A stretch of 6,864 nt of DNA from Coriobacteriales bacterium (GTDB lineage Bacteria > Actinomycetota > Coriobacteriia > Coriobacteriales > UBA8131), in contig JAIRQI010000175.1 in NCBI GenBank assembly GCA_031256575.1, forward strand, positions 1 to 6,864. Direction: 5' to 3'. Of the stretch, positions 1 to 6,739 are shown piece by piece. Position 1 is the stretch's first letter; each line of letters begins with the position of its first letter. The position numbers and the translations under genes are program-made. Under the pieces are notes generated by a model. It did not search any database. It saw only the letters and a list, made by a program, of their open reading frames with translations, and was not told where the DNA came from.

Positions 1-166
1 CGCGGGTTCGCACACAGGTAGTGCAGGTGATGTAGATTCTGGTTGGAGCAATGCTGCCTCCCGATTAGGTTGGTTAAGTCGTCAGTGCTTAGTATGTTAG
101 CTTGACCATAGTTACACAAAGCATCGGACAACAGCTAATGGCATTTAGGAATAATGTGCCAGTCTT

Positions 167-195
167 ATTGGTAGGTTGTATTGGGCTCTACCAAT
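167..195 (-). other. 8-bp inverted repeat over the ATPase stop codon
   Basis: ATTGGTAG (167-174) and CTACCAAT (188-195) are exact inverted copies around a 13-base loop. The second arm contains the TAG stop of the ATPase gene. The minus-strand 3' side has no T-run, so this is at best a weak terminator or a mRNA 3'-end structure. Confidence 0.3.
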
Positions 196-1474
196 CCAGG
201 CTGTTAGCATTCAAGAGGAAGTCGTAGACACTCATGAACAGGATGCCAGTCTCGTCACGGTTGGCTTTCATTACATCGCGCACTAAAACGATCTTCTTAA
301 AGCTATCTTTGACCTCGTTCAGTGATGCAGTCTCCTGAGCGATTTTCTGAGCATCAGGCAGCTGGAGAGTGGATTGGATGTAGTAGCGAGTGCTCCCTTT
401 GTTAGCTACAAAATCAACCTCCAACGTTTTGCGATAATCCTTGCCATTTTCTTTACCTCGTTTTTGAACGACACCGACGTCAACGGAATAACCTCTCATA
501 CGAAGCTCGTTGTAAACGATGTTTTCCATGATATGTGTCTGTTCTACCTGCCTGAATCCAAGGCAGGCATTACGTAGCCCTGTGTCGGTAAAGAAGTATT
601 TTTTCGGACTTCCTATGTACTTGCGCCCCTTAACGTCAAAGCGCTTGGCTTCCTCAATGAGGAATGCCTCTATCAGGTAGCCAATATATGCTGTGATGGT
701 ATTGGTGCTGATTCTTGAATGGAGTACACTCCTAAATGTTGCCTCGATTTTTGTTGGATTCGTGAGTGCGCCAACGTTTGAAGCTAGCACATTAACGAGG
801 TCTTCAAGCTCCTCGGTTTTCGTTAGTTTGTTGCGTGACACGATGTCTTTCAAATAGGTCTCCGTAAAAAGGTTTTCTAAGTAGCGTGTTTTTTGTTCAT
901 CTGTGTTCATGGACAGAGTGAGAGGCATACCGCCAAAAGTGACATATTCCGCCCACCCTTGATAGGTATCACCGGTGAAACCTTCCATGAATTCTGCAAA
1001 CGAAAACGGTCTGATACGAACTTCATCACCCCGTCCCCGAAATTGTGTCATTACGTCAGTCGACAGTAGCTTAGAGTTGCTACCTGTAACATAAACATCT
1101 ACGTTTCGCAGACGTAGAAGACCATTTAGCACGCCATACAGGCGAGGTGGATCGTCACCTTTTAGCTCCTCGTTGGTCATGGCATACTGCAGCTCATCGA
1201 GCAACACATAATGCATGTTTTTGTCATTTGCTATTCGCGAATGAAGGTAACTTGACAAGGTTGCCGGATCACGGTACTGGGCGTTTTGCTCGTCATCAAG
1301 TGCGAGCTCTATGACATGTGAATCGCTCACCCCTATCTCGCGAAGATAGTTCCTGAATATCTCGAATAGCAAATAGGTCTTCCCACACCTCCGGATGCCA
1401 GTAACTACTTTCACCATACCATTATGCATGCGGTTGACCAAATCGCTGAGATATTTGTCGCGTTTGATGTCCAT
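188..1474 (-). CDS. AAA+ ATPase of the DUF4143 family (stand-alone, 428 aa)
   Basis: Seen: residues 26-33 form a Walker A loop (GIRRCGKT), residues 89-94 a Walker B strand ending in Asp93-Glu94 (YVLLDE), and residues 127-137 a sensor-1-like strand (VYVTGSNSKLL). FRGRG at 145-149, followed by the RPFSFAEF segment, is typical of this family. The C-terminal part (about 200-428) matches the DUF4143 layout: helical linker, then a degenerate PD-(D/E)XK-like fold with Glu317 (MENIVYNEL), Asp354 (LEVDFVA) and IQST at 366-369, where many relatives have a Val/Glu/Lys-type strand. Known: these proteins are common, often horizontally spread and functionally poorly defined; some have been suggested to act in DNA-related or toxin-like processes. 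The ATG start is preceded by AAAGGAGA (plus-strand 1479-1486) at good spacing. The stop is TAG. The length is normal for the family. No same-strand partner is close by, so it probably acts alone. The specific role is unknown. Confidence 0.93.
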   Translation of the reverse strand: MDIKRDKYLSDLVNRMHNGMVKVVTGIRRCGKTYLLFEIFRNYLREIGVSDSHVIELALDDEQNAQYRDPATLSSYLHSRIANDKNMHYVLLDELQYAMTNEELKGDDPPRLYGVLNGLLRLRNVDVYVTGSNSKLLSTDVMTQFRGRGDEVRIRPFSFAEFMEGFTGDTYQGWAEYVTFGGMPLTLSMNTDEQKTRYLENLFTETYLKDIVSRNKLTKTEELEDLVNVLASNVGALTNPTKIEATFRSVLHSRISTNTITAYIGYLIEAFLIEEAKRFDVKGRKYIGSPKKYFFTDTGLRNACLGFRQVEQTHIMENIVYNELRMRGYSVDVGVVQKRGKENGKDYRKTLEVDFVANKGSTRYYIQSTLQLPDAQKIAQETASLNEVKDSFKKIVLVRDVMKANRDETGILFMSVYDFLLNANSLDW

Positions 1475-1506
1475 GAAGTCTCCTTTGAGTGCAGCTCCGT
1501 TGACAC

Positions 1507-1535
1507 ATTATGACGCATGCGTCAATTATTCTCAA
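1507..1535 (-). promoter_or_regulatory. Sigma-70-type promoter of the ATPase gene
   Basis: Read on the minus strand, TTGAGA (plus 1530-1535) is followed by exactly 17 bases and then CATAAT (plus 1507-1512). This is a near-consensus -35/-10 pair. Transcription would start near plus-strand base 1500, giving a leader of about 25 bases that contains the strong ribosome binding site of the ATPase gene at 1479-1486. It is the best promoter in the window. Its spacer is almost entirely occupied by the palindrome listed separately. Confidence 0.6.
1511..1524. promoter_or_regulatory. Perfect 14-bp palindrome, candidate operator
   Basis: TGACGCATGCGTCA is an exact inverted repeat with no central spacer. 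It overlaps the last bases of the predicted -10 and fills most of the spacer of the ATPase promoter. A dimeric protein bound there would block RNA polymerase. The binding protein is not identifiable; no classical repressor gene lies beside it. Confidence 0.45.
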
Positions 1536-1777
1536 TGGTGATGTATCATATGATTGGATCTCACCTACTTCTCACTCCCTGGCTTACACCTTGTCAACAA
1601 CACTCCTAAAGAAGTCCAGATGACGAGATGTATGCCAAGCTGCGCAATGCGATATCGTTAATAAACGCTTAGCATCGATATTTCACCGCTACAGCCAATT
1701 TATCGCAAACTTGAGGTAACCGGCTAGTATAAACTACCGTCGGAATCAGCCGACATATGCAACGATCGGAACCATAA

Positions 1778-1819
1778 CAGAGCAGGGCAAGACTTTATTG
1801 CATGCCTTGCCCCGCTCTG
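1778..1819 (-). terminator. Strong hairpin downstream of the methyltransferase gene, candidate terminator
   Basis: Bases 1778-1791 (CAGAGCAGGGCAAG) and 1806-1819 (CTTGCCCCGCTCTG) pair over 14 positions with a single mismatch, around a 14-base loop. The GC-rich stem lies about 80 bases past the TAA stop of the methyltransferase gene. Neither side carries a clean T-run: the plus-strand side is only moderately T-rich (GCTTCTCTAGCTTTGTCTT). Intrinsic termination is therefore plausible but not proven. The hairpin could equally protect the 3' end of the message. Confidence 0.5.
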
Positions 1820-1878
1820 CTTCTCTAGCTTTGTCTTATCGGTATCCGATTATGACCTCTGTTTGAGTACTTGCAGCA

Positions 1879-1905
1879 TTCGCTTAGACTACGTTCGCTT
1901 AGACT
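1879..1905 (-). repeat. 12-bp direct repeat with 15-bp period over the methyltransferase stop codon
   Basis: TTCGCTTAGACT occurs at 1879-1890 and again at 1894-1905. On the minus strand each copy supplies GTC TAA in the reading frame of the methyltransferase gene, so the true stop (1899-1901) is followed by a second in-frame TAA five codons later. It looks like a small tandem duplication of 15 bases. Confidence 0.7.
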
Positions 1906-3227
1906 CCACTGGGTATGCTACTGAGGTCATCGTCTTCGTTGCGGGTCAGGTCGATGTAGGGATAGCGGACTACGGTTGCCCGCACCTTCTTGATTCGCTT
2001 GCCAAAATCACCCCAGTGCACCAAGACCTCGCTACCTAACTCGGTTTGGTTAATGTCCAGAATGGCTTGGGAGATTTCTTCACGGTAATAGTAGCTGTAG
2101 GTGGTACCACTGGAGACACCAATCGGTTTACCGTCCAAGGTTGTCACCAGATCAGCGTGGCCACCTGCTGGTTGCTCTACCCCACAGGGGTATTCTAGAT
2201 GCCGGTATTCCTCCCCGTCTTGGTATTGCGATGCTACGATATCAAGGATATCTTGGACGTTCCAACGCAGGTTTACCACTTTACGCTGGGGGGATTGGCT
2301 CTCAGCTAAAACTGCTTCGCGACCGAGGAATTCGTGGTCAAAGCGAGCCATCCATATCCAGCCTACCTCCCCTGGAGTACGCAGCCTAGCGCGAACATCA
2401 GCAGGGTCAATGCTGCCGGTGTAATCAGGAAGGCCTCTGAGCACCATCTCTTGGTTTTGTAAAAACACCGGGTCGATGACTGAAGCAACCGTAAAAGTCA
2501 CAGTAATCTGGGGAAAGCCGCCTTCGACATGGTTTACACAGTAAGTGCGCCAACCTAAGCGTTTCATACCAAAGGGTTTGCCGACCTGGTAGATCATATC
2601 GTAGACCTGCGCTCCCAGCTCTGCTGGGCCACGCAGCTCATAAGCCAGGTTGCCAGTCATACCGATGCGAGCCAGCTCGATTTCGGATTCTATGCCTGGC
2701 AACTTGACCATCTTGCATTCTAAGAACTTGATATCGCGTTGGCTCTGGCCGATTAATTTCTCGATTACTGTCAGAGCCTTCGGGCCAGCAATCTGGAAGA
2801 TGAACATATCAACCGTATCAAGCTTGGCGTTGAATCGGCCTGTTCCCACCTGACGAAACAGCGGCCAGGGGTTGCCGGCATAATAGCGAAAGACGTCTTC
2901 AGCTGCTCGTAAAGCCAGACTATGAGCCTCTATCAATCCGTCAGCATTACACATCACCAGATGCTTTTGTGTACCGATCGGCCATTTGTAAACATCGTTA
3001 ATGCTGGCCATCGATAACATGGCCTGAGCATCCGGCCCTTCGATGCTGAAAACCGGCCCAGATATCCCGGCATGAATGTAACAGCTCTCCTTCCATGACA
3101 AGCTGGTGCTCTTCCAGTCGTCCGCTTCCCAGACAGCGAAGCCATTACCTCGATTCAAGTAAGTTTTGGTATCTAGATAATTCGGCACCACTCCGATACT
3201 ACCCATTGCATAACTCGGCTCAGACAT
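1899..3227 (-). CDS. GcvT-like aminomethyltransferase-fold protein, probable tetrahydrofolate-dependent (O-)demethylase of the LigM/DesA type
   Basis: Seen: 442 aa with the GcvT fold. The folate-binding domain spans about 50-240 and includes GMTGNLAYELRGP (189-201), the counterpart of the GYTG..GYEL signature, in which Glu197 occupies the folate-contacting position. A C-terminal GcvT barrel follows (about 280-420; GREAVLAES at 302-310, GKPIGVSSG at 366-374). Known: glycine-cleavage T-proteins are about 360-370 aa; longer relatives such as LigM and DesA move methyl groups from methoxylated aromatics to tetrahydrofolate, and DmdA demethylates dimethylsulfoniopropionate. Inference: with no gcvH or gcvP beside it and a PucR-type regulator divergent from it, a demethylase of a small methylated substrate fits better than glycine cleavage. 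The substrate cannot be read from sequence. Start: ATG with AGGAGG (3234-3239) six bases upstream. Stop TAA. It is a cytoplasmic protein with no signal peptide. Confidence 0.88.
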   Translation of the reverse strand: MSEPSYAMGSIGVVPNYLDTKTYLNRGNGFAVWEADDWKSTSLSWKESCYIHAGISGPVFSIEGPDAQAMLSMASINDVYKWPIGTQKHLVMCNADGLIEAHSLALRAAEDVFRYYAGNPWPLFRQVGTGRFNAKLDTVDMFIFQIAGPKALTVIEKLIGQSQRDIKFLECKMVKLPGIESEIELARIGMTGNLAYELRGPAELGAQVYDMIYQVGKPFGMKRLGWRTYCVNHVEGGFPQITVTFTVASVIDPVFLQNQEMVLRGLPDYTGSIDPADVRARLRTPGEVGWIWMARFDHEFLGREAVLAESQSPQRKVVNLRWNVQDILDIVASQYQDGEEYRHLEYPCGVEQPAGGHADLVTTLDGKPIGVSSGTTYSYYYREEISQAILDINQTELGSEVLVHWGDFGKRIKKVRATVVRYPYIDLTRNEDDDLSSIPSGV

Positions 3228-3248
3228 TACTAACCTCCTCGTTTCATG

Positions 3249-3270
3249 ATTATCGTCTCACCCTGGAGAC
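3249..3270 (-). promoter_or_regulatory. Candidate promoter/operator of the methyltransferase gene
   Basis: On the minus strand a GATAAT -10 candidate (plus 3249-3254) sits just upstream of the AGGAGG ribosome binding site (3234-3239). There is no recognisable -35 at 16-18 bases: GTAGAA is what stands there. Where the spacer would be there is an exact inverted repeat, GTCTC-ACCCTG-GAGAC (3255-3270). A weak -35 with a dyad is what one expects of an activator-dependent promoter, and the divergent PucR-type gene is the obvious candidate partner. This is inference from layout. Confidence 0.35.
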
Positions 3271-3320
3271 TTTCTACCTACACATGCTGCTATTTGAGTC
3301 CTGATTTAAGTCTAGATAGC

Positions 3321-3349
3321 TTGCTTGCAACCGTCATCGGTCTTAAAAT
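3321..3349 (+). promoter_or_regulatory. Candidate promoter of the PucR-type regulator gene
   Basis: TTGCTT (3321-3326), 17 bases, then TAAAAT (3344-3349). The predicted transcript starts near 3356, giving a leader of about 50 bases to the ATG at 3406. Two small dyads overlap it: TTGC-TT-GCAA (3321-3330) on the -35 and ACCG-TCAT-CGGT (3330-3341) in the spacer. Either could be an autoregulatory site. Confidence 0.4.
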
Positions 3350-3392
3350 GAGAAATCATCATGCAGTTTTCGGCATTATTGCTGAAATGGTT

Positions 3393-3398
3393 GGAAGG
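3393..3398 (+). promoter_or_regulatory. Ribosome binding site deciding the regulator start
   Basis: GGAAGG lies seven bases before ATG 3406. The alternative in-frame ATG at 3361 has no comparable site and would leave a leader of only about five bases after the predicted promoter. The TTG at 3580, the first possible start after the internal TGA, has no purine-rich site in front of it. ATG 3406 is therefore preferred. Confidence 0.5.
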
Positions 3399-3405
3399 CA
3401 AAACG

Positions 3406-5058
3406 ATGCTGCTTAATCTAGCTATCATCTACGATCAACTATCTGGGGAGAAGACCCTTTTCGGTTGCTCAAGCAGTGATTTATCCTGCACAATCTGAGG
3501 TGTCCGAATTTTTAGCGGAGACGTAGAGACTCTTAATGAAGAGCATCTTTATGTTGTCGATAATGCTCAAGCGGCTCGTTTGATTGACAGCCAACCGAAC
3601 GTGAACTTGATGATTCTCGGTGATTTTGATGAAAGCTTGATTGACCAGGAGAAGTCCCGCGTTATTCTCCTCATGAATGAAAACTCTGTGGGGAAGGTGC
3701 TCGACCAAGTGATGGCGATCTTTGAGCATTACACCAGCTGGTATGACCGCTTACAAGCAGCGTTGATTGCGGGTGACTCCTTGCAGCAAATCTTAGATAT
3801 CGGAGCCGAGCAGCTAGCCAACCCGATTGCTCTGCTGGATGCCTCGATGTCCTTGCTCATTAAAGCAGGCGAGCTTCCGGCGGATGTCAGCAATACCATT
3901 TGGGCGGAGCTGCTCAGTCATGGCTACTCCCCTGTTGACCTGATGCCAGTACATTTGCGTCCACTTATCGACAGCCGGGTAATCAATAACGAGCCGCCAT
4001 TTGTTGTGCAGGTTCCCGATGTTTGGCAGGATCGTAGTTGGATGATCAGCGGAGTTCATGTGCATGGGCAGGTGTTTGGCACATTTGGAGCAACTGAGCT
4101 GTATACTCCGTTTACAATTGGTCAGTTGAGCTTGATAGCTTGTCTGAAACAGGTCGTCGAGACAGCGCTGGAGCGGAGCGAGCAGTTTGCAAAACAACCT
4201 GACGACTTTGCCAACTTTATCAGCCAGTTGTTGGCTGGGTATCCGGTTGATCCCCAGATTGTCGCCTACCAGCTGACCCGCCAAGGCTGGCAGCAAGATA
4301 CGCGCTTTAAGTTGTATTGCATCGGTCGGCCAGACCGAGGTTTTGCCTCAGAGCGGCTTGATAAGTACTTTTTGCAGCTGCAAGCAGCTGTTGATGCTAG
4401 GATCTTTGTACACGAAGGATTGATTGTGGCAATCGAGCACATTGGAGAAGCTCAGCGGGGTGCTGCTACTGATTATTCGAATCTCGTGCAGCGGAGTGAG
4501 GTTGCTGAGCGCTACAGCTCGAGATATCAAGGAGAGGTTATAGAAGATATGGTTTTTGCTCAGCCAACAGCTAACGCCTCTCAACAACACCAAAGACTAT
4601 TGCGTTTCTTGAAGGTTAACGAGCTATGTGCAGGAGTGTCCCTGCCGTTTACTGGGTTTGGACGGCTTCGCAATGCCCTGACCCAGGCACGCTTGGCACT
4701 CAGCCAGGCAGGTGGAGTAAACCAAACGTCATTGCTAGATTTTGGCCAGTGCTTTGAGGATTGCCTTGTTGGTTTGTTGTCTCGAAGCATTGATCTGGAA
4801 AGTATCGTACACCCGGATATCCTGCGGCTTTGGCAAAGCAGCTTACCTCGAGATCGAGAGAACATCATCAGCCTGGGAGTCTATCTGTTGAATGGCTGCA
4901 ACCTTTCGGCAACAGCCAAGCAGCTACATGTTCACCGCAATACCTTGGACTACCGCTTGCAGCGAATCAGTTCTGATCTTGGAATCGAGTTGAGCATATT
5001 AGGTAGCGAGCAGCTATTCCTGTTACAGTTCTCTTGCTTAATAGTGCAGAGGTTGTAG
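3406..5058 (+). CDS. PucR/CdaR-family transcriptional regulator, interrupted by an in-frame TGA at codon 31
   Basis: Seen: from ATG 3406 the frame gives MLLNLAIIYDQLSGEK..., reaches TGA at 3496-3498, then continues as GVRIFSGDVETLNEEHLYVV and stays open to the TAG at 5056-5058: 550 codons if the TGA is counted as an amino acid. The part after TTG 3580 alone is 492 codons. The C-terminal helix-turn-helix is clear (NLSATAKQLHVHRNTLDYRL, about codons 499-518), the PucR C-terminal HTH signature. The central part resembles the sensor/GGDEF-like region of CdaR/PucR proteins. Known: these proteins activate catabolic or transport genes, often divergent ones. Here the methyltransferase gene is divergent, so it is the likely target. 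Oddity: residues on both sides of the TGA look like continuous coding sequence of this family, so the gene is either newly inactivated (for example CGA to TGA), read through, or expressed as an N-terminally shortened protein from TTG 3580. The first is most likely. Confidence 0.85.
3496..3498 (+). other. In-frame TGA inside the regulator gene
   Basis: The codon stands between ...SCTI and GVRIFSG.... No ATG, GTG or TTG occurs in frame between it and TTG 3580. TGA is not used as tryptophan elsewhere here: all tryptophans in the other four genes are TGG and none of those frames contains an internal TGA. A one-base change from CGA, GGA or TGG would create it. Confidence 0.75.
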
Positions 5059-5077
5059 CGGGGACGAAGACGAGCAG

Positions 5078-5189
5078 GGTGTTGGTTTTCTCCACATTAA
5101 TCGCAAAGCTGCTCAGTAGTTATCTACATAACCCCAGATAGACTAGCAGGTATAAACTAACATGCATTTCGCATGTGGAGAAAAACACC
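5078..5189. repeat. Long inverted repeat enclosing smaller hairpins between convergent genes
   Basis: The left arm 5078-5097 (GGTGTTGGTTTTCTCCACAT) pairs with the right arm 5173-5189 (ATGTGGAGAAAAACACC) over 17 bases with one 3-base bulge. The 75-base interior holds GTTAT-CTAC-ATAAC (5119-5132), CTGCT with AGCAG (5109-5113 with 5145-5149), and ACATGC-ATTTC-GCATGT (5160-5176). The last hairpin shares bases 5173-5176 with the outer right arm, so the two pairings compete. It sits between the 3' ends of the regulator and UPF0210 genes and may act as a two-way terminator, a small structured RNA or a miniature inverted-repeat element. No flanking target-site duplication is evident. Confidence 0.55.
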
Positions 5190-5234
5190 GATTTGGGTAC
5201 TTTTCATTCACCAACTACTGGAATCGTGGCATTT

Positions 5235-6599
5235 TTAGTTCTTCAGGCTGTTTAGGGGTGCTGGGAAGCGGCCGCCGCGGCGGGCGAAGACTGTGCCGGC
5301 GTGTTGGTTGACTGGCATCACCGGAGCACTGCCTAGAAGGCCGCCGAACTCAAGTAACTCACCTGCCTGGCGTCCAAAAGCTGGAATCAAGCGGACAGCG
5401 GTGGTCTTGTTGTTGATGACTCCGATGGCCATCTCATCGGCGATGATTCCTGCGATTGTCTCCACAGTAGTATCGCCTGGAATAGCAATCATATCCAGTC
5501 CAACTGAACAGACGCTGGTCATGGCCTCCAGTTTGTCTAGGGTCAAGGCCCCGGCTTGGACGGCCCGAATCATTCCGGCGTCTTCGCTGACCGGGATAAA
5601 AGCGCCGGAGAGCCCGCCGACCGAGGAGGAAGCCATCACTCCGCCCTTTTTGACAGCGTCGTTCAAGAGGGCGAGCGCCGCTGTGGTACCCGGACCACCG
5701 GTGGTGCCGACGCCGATGGCCTCGAGGATTTCTGCCACCGAATCACCCTCAGCGGGGGTCGGAGCCAGCGACAAATCGAGGATGCCCATCTCGACCCCCA
5801 GGCGCTTTGAGGCTTCGCGGGCGATTAGCTCGCCGGCCCGGGTAATCTTGAAGGCGGTGGCTTTGACGGCTTCGGCGACCGCGGTGATGTCGGCGTCTTG
5901 GGGCATGCCCGCCAGCACCGCTCGCACCACTCCCGGCCCGGAGACCCCGACATTGACCACCGCTTCGGCCTCTCCTGCGCCATGAAAGGCTCCAGCCATG
6001 AAGGGGTTGTCCTCAACCGCGTTGGCAAATATTACCAGCTTGGCACAGCCTATTGAGTTCTCTCTAGCTGTCGCCTGGGCAGTAGCCAGAATGGTCTCAG
6101 CCATCGTCAACACAGCGTCCATGTTGATGCCAGCACGAGTCGAAGCGACATTGACACTGGAGCAGACCCGCTTGGTAGCAGCCAGGGCACTGGGTATCGA
6201 GGCAATCAGCCTGGCGTCGGTAGAGGAGATGCCTTTTTGCACCAAGGCCGAGAAGCCTCCCACGAAATCGACCCCGACCGTACTGGCGGCTCGGTCCATA
6301 GCGACAGCTACCGGAGTCAGGTCAGCGGCCTGGGTAGCAGCACAGACTTCGGCAATCGGGGTAAGCGAGATACGCTTGTTGGCGATTGGGATGCCATACT
6401 CCCGGGCCAGCCGGTCGGCTGTCGGGACCAGCTCGGCAGCTGCTCGGACCAGCTTTTCGTAGATGTTGGCCGCGCACTTATCCACATCTTGGTCTACGCA
6501 GTCGCGGATGGAGAGACCTAGTGTAATGGTACGGATGTCTAGATTCTGCTGGGCTATCATCGCCAGCGTCTCGGAGATTTCTTGTGGAGTGATTTGCAA
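5235..6599 (-). CDS. UPF0210 / DUF711 family protein ("PFL family protein")
   Basis: Seen: 454 aa, full length for the family. Recognisable blocks in order: [16 protein letters not shown] (21-36), [15 protein letters not shown] (109-123), [20 protein letters not shown] (glycine-rich, mid-protein), [39 protein letters not shown] and [20 protein letters not shown]. No signal peptide or membrane segment. Known: the family is widespread in Firmicutes, Actinomycetota and archaea, has a solved structure, and has no established biochemical role. It is usually encoded directly after a small ACT-domain protein (UPF0237), which suggests a link to amino-acid-responsive regulation. Here that partner is absent upstream; serS and a tandem repeat stand there instead. 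The start is TTG, supported by GAAGGGG eight bases before it on the minus strand. Stop TAA. The middle of the gene (plus 5560-5960) is more GC-rich than its 5' part. Confidence 0.96.
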   Translation of the reverse strand: MQITPQEISETLAMIAQQNLDIRTITLGLSIRDCVDQDVDKCAANIYEKLVRAAAELVPTADRLAREYGIPIANKRISLTPIAEVCAATQAADLTPVAVAMDRAASTVGVDFVGGFSALVQKGISSTDARLIASIPSALAATKRVCSSVNVASTRAGINMDAVLTMAETILATAQATARENSIGCAKLVIFANAVEDNPFMAGAFHGAGEAEAVVNVGVSGPGVVRAVLAGMPQDADITAVAEAVKATAFKITRAGELIAREASKRLGVEMGILDLSLAPTPAEGDSVAEILEAIGVGTTGGPGTTAALALLNDAVKKGGVMASSSVGGLSGAFIPVSEDAGMIRAVQAGALTLDKLEAMTSVCSVGLDMIAIPGDTTVETIAGIIADEMAIGVINNKTTAVRLIPAFGRQAGELLEFGGLLGSAPVMPVNQHAGTVFARRGGRFPAPLNSLKN

Positions 6600-6641
6600 G
6601 GTAATTACCCCTTCTCGGTTTCGGTAACTGCGCTGGTGGTG

Positions 6642-6739
6642 GGTAGCCGTGCGTCCAGGTAGCCGTGCGTCCCGGTAGCCCGCGCGTCCCGGTAGCCCGC
6701 GCGACCAGGTAGCCGCACTGCCCGGCAGTCGCGCCGCCT
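6642..6739. repeat. Degenerate 16-17 bp tandem repeat between serS and the UPF0210 gene
   Basis: Plus-strand units begin with GGTAGCC: 6642-6657 (GGTAGCCGTGCGTCCA), 6658-6673 (same but ending C), 6674-6690 (GGTAGCCCGCGCGTCCC), 6691-6707 (GGTAGCCCGCGCGACCA) and 6708-6723 (GGTAGCCGCACTGCCC). One weaker unit follows at 6724-6739 (GGCAGTCGCGCCGCCT). A further eroded unit may precede the array at 6623. The 16/17 period does not preserve a reading frame, so the array is non-coding. ACTGCC-C-GGCAGT (6717-6729) could form a short hairpin behind serS. Confidence 0.8.

Larger units (their letters stand above)
1475..1898. other. Non-coding stretch between the ATPase and methyltransferase genes
   Basis: The right-hand limit is the stop codon of the methyltransferase gene and the left-hand limit the ATPase start codon. 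The stretch holds the ATPase ribosome binding site, promoter and palindrome (1479-1535), a possible decayed coding scrap on the plus strand (about 1554-1672), a small hairpin GTCGG/CCGAC (1739-1743 with 1750-1754), and a large hairpin at 1778-1819. No complete gene is visible on either strand. It is long for an intergenic region between genes on one strand, which suggests lost or rearranged material. Confidence 0.6.

Noticed and set aside
1..131. Open frame on the minus strand running off the left edge (43 codons from a TTG at 129-131), and a 32-codon open frame on the plus strand ending at 100.
   Set aside because: Neither has a ribosome binding site, a recognisable motif or enough length; the two overlap on opposite strands. 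Bases 1-187 are left as unassigned.
1725..1737. TATAAACTA shared with 5151-5159 (both preceded by CTAG).
   Set aside because: Nine shared bases in A/T-rich intergenic sequence, with no extended similarity around them; most likely chance.
3361..3405. ATG at 3361 as the start of the regulator (15 codons longer, near-leaderless).
   Set aside because: It is in frame and possible, but has no ribosome binding site and lies only 12 bases after the predicted -10; ATG 3406 has GGAAGG at seven bases and a family-like N-terminus.
5293..5985. Long plus-strand open frame (230 codons) opposite the UPF0210 gene.
   Set aside because: It is the antisense shadow of a GC-rich, clearly conserved minus-strand gene; the translation is low-complexity Pro/Ser/Ala/Thr with no recognisable domain.
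6478..6486. Exact DnaA-box sequence TTATCCACA, and a one-mismatch copy TTATCTACA at 5120-5128.
   Set aside because: The first lies inside the UPF0210 coding sequence, the second in a hairpin. There is no cluster, no AT-rich unwinding region and no dnaA or dnaN, so this is not an origin.
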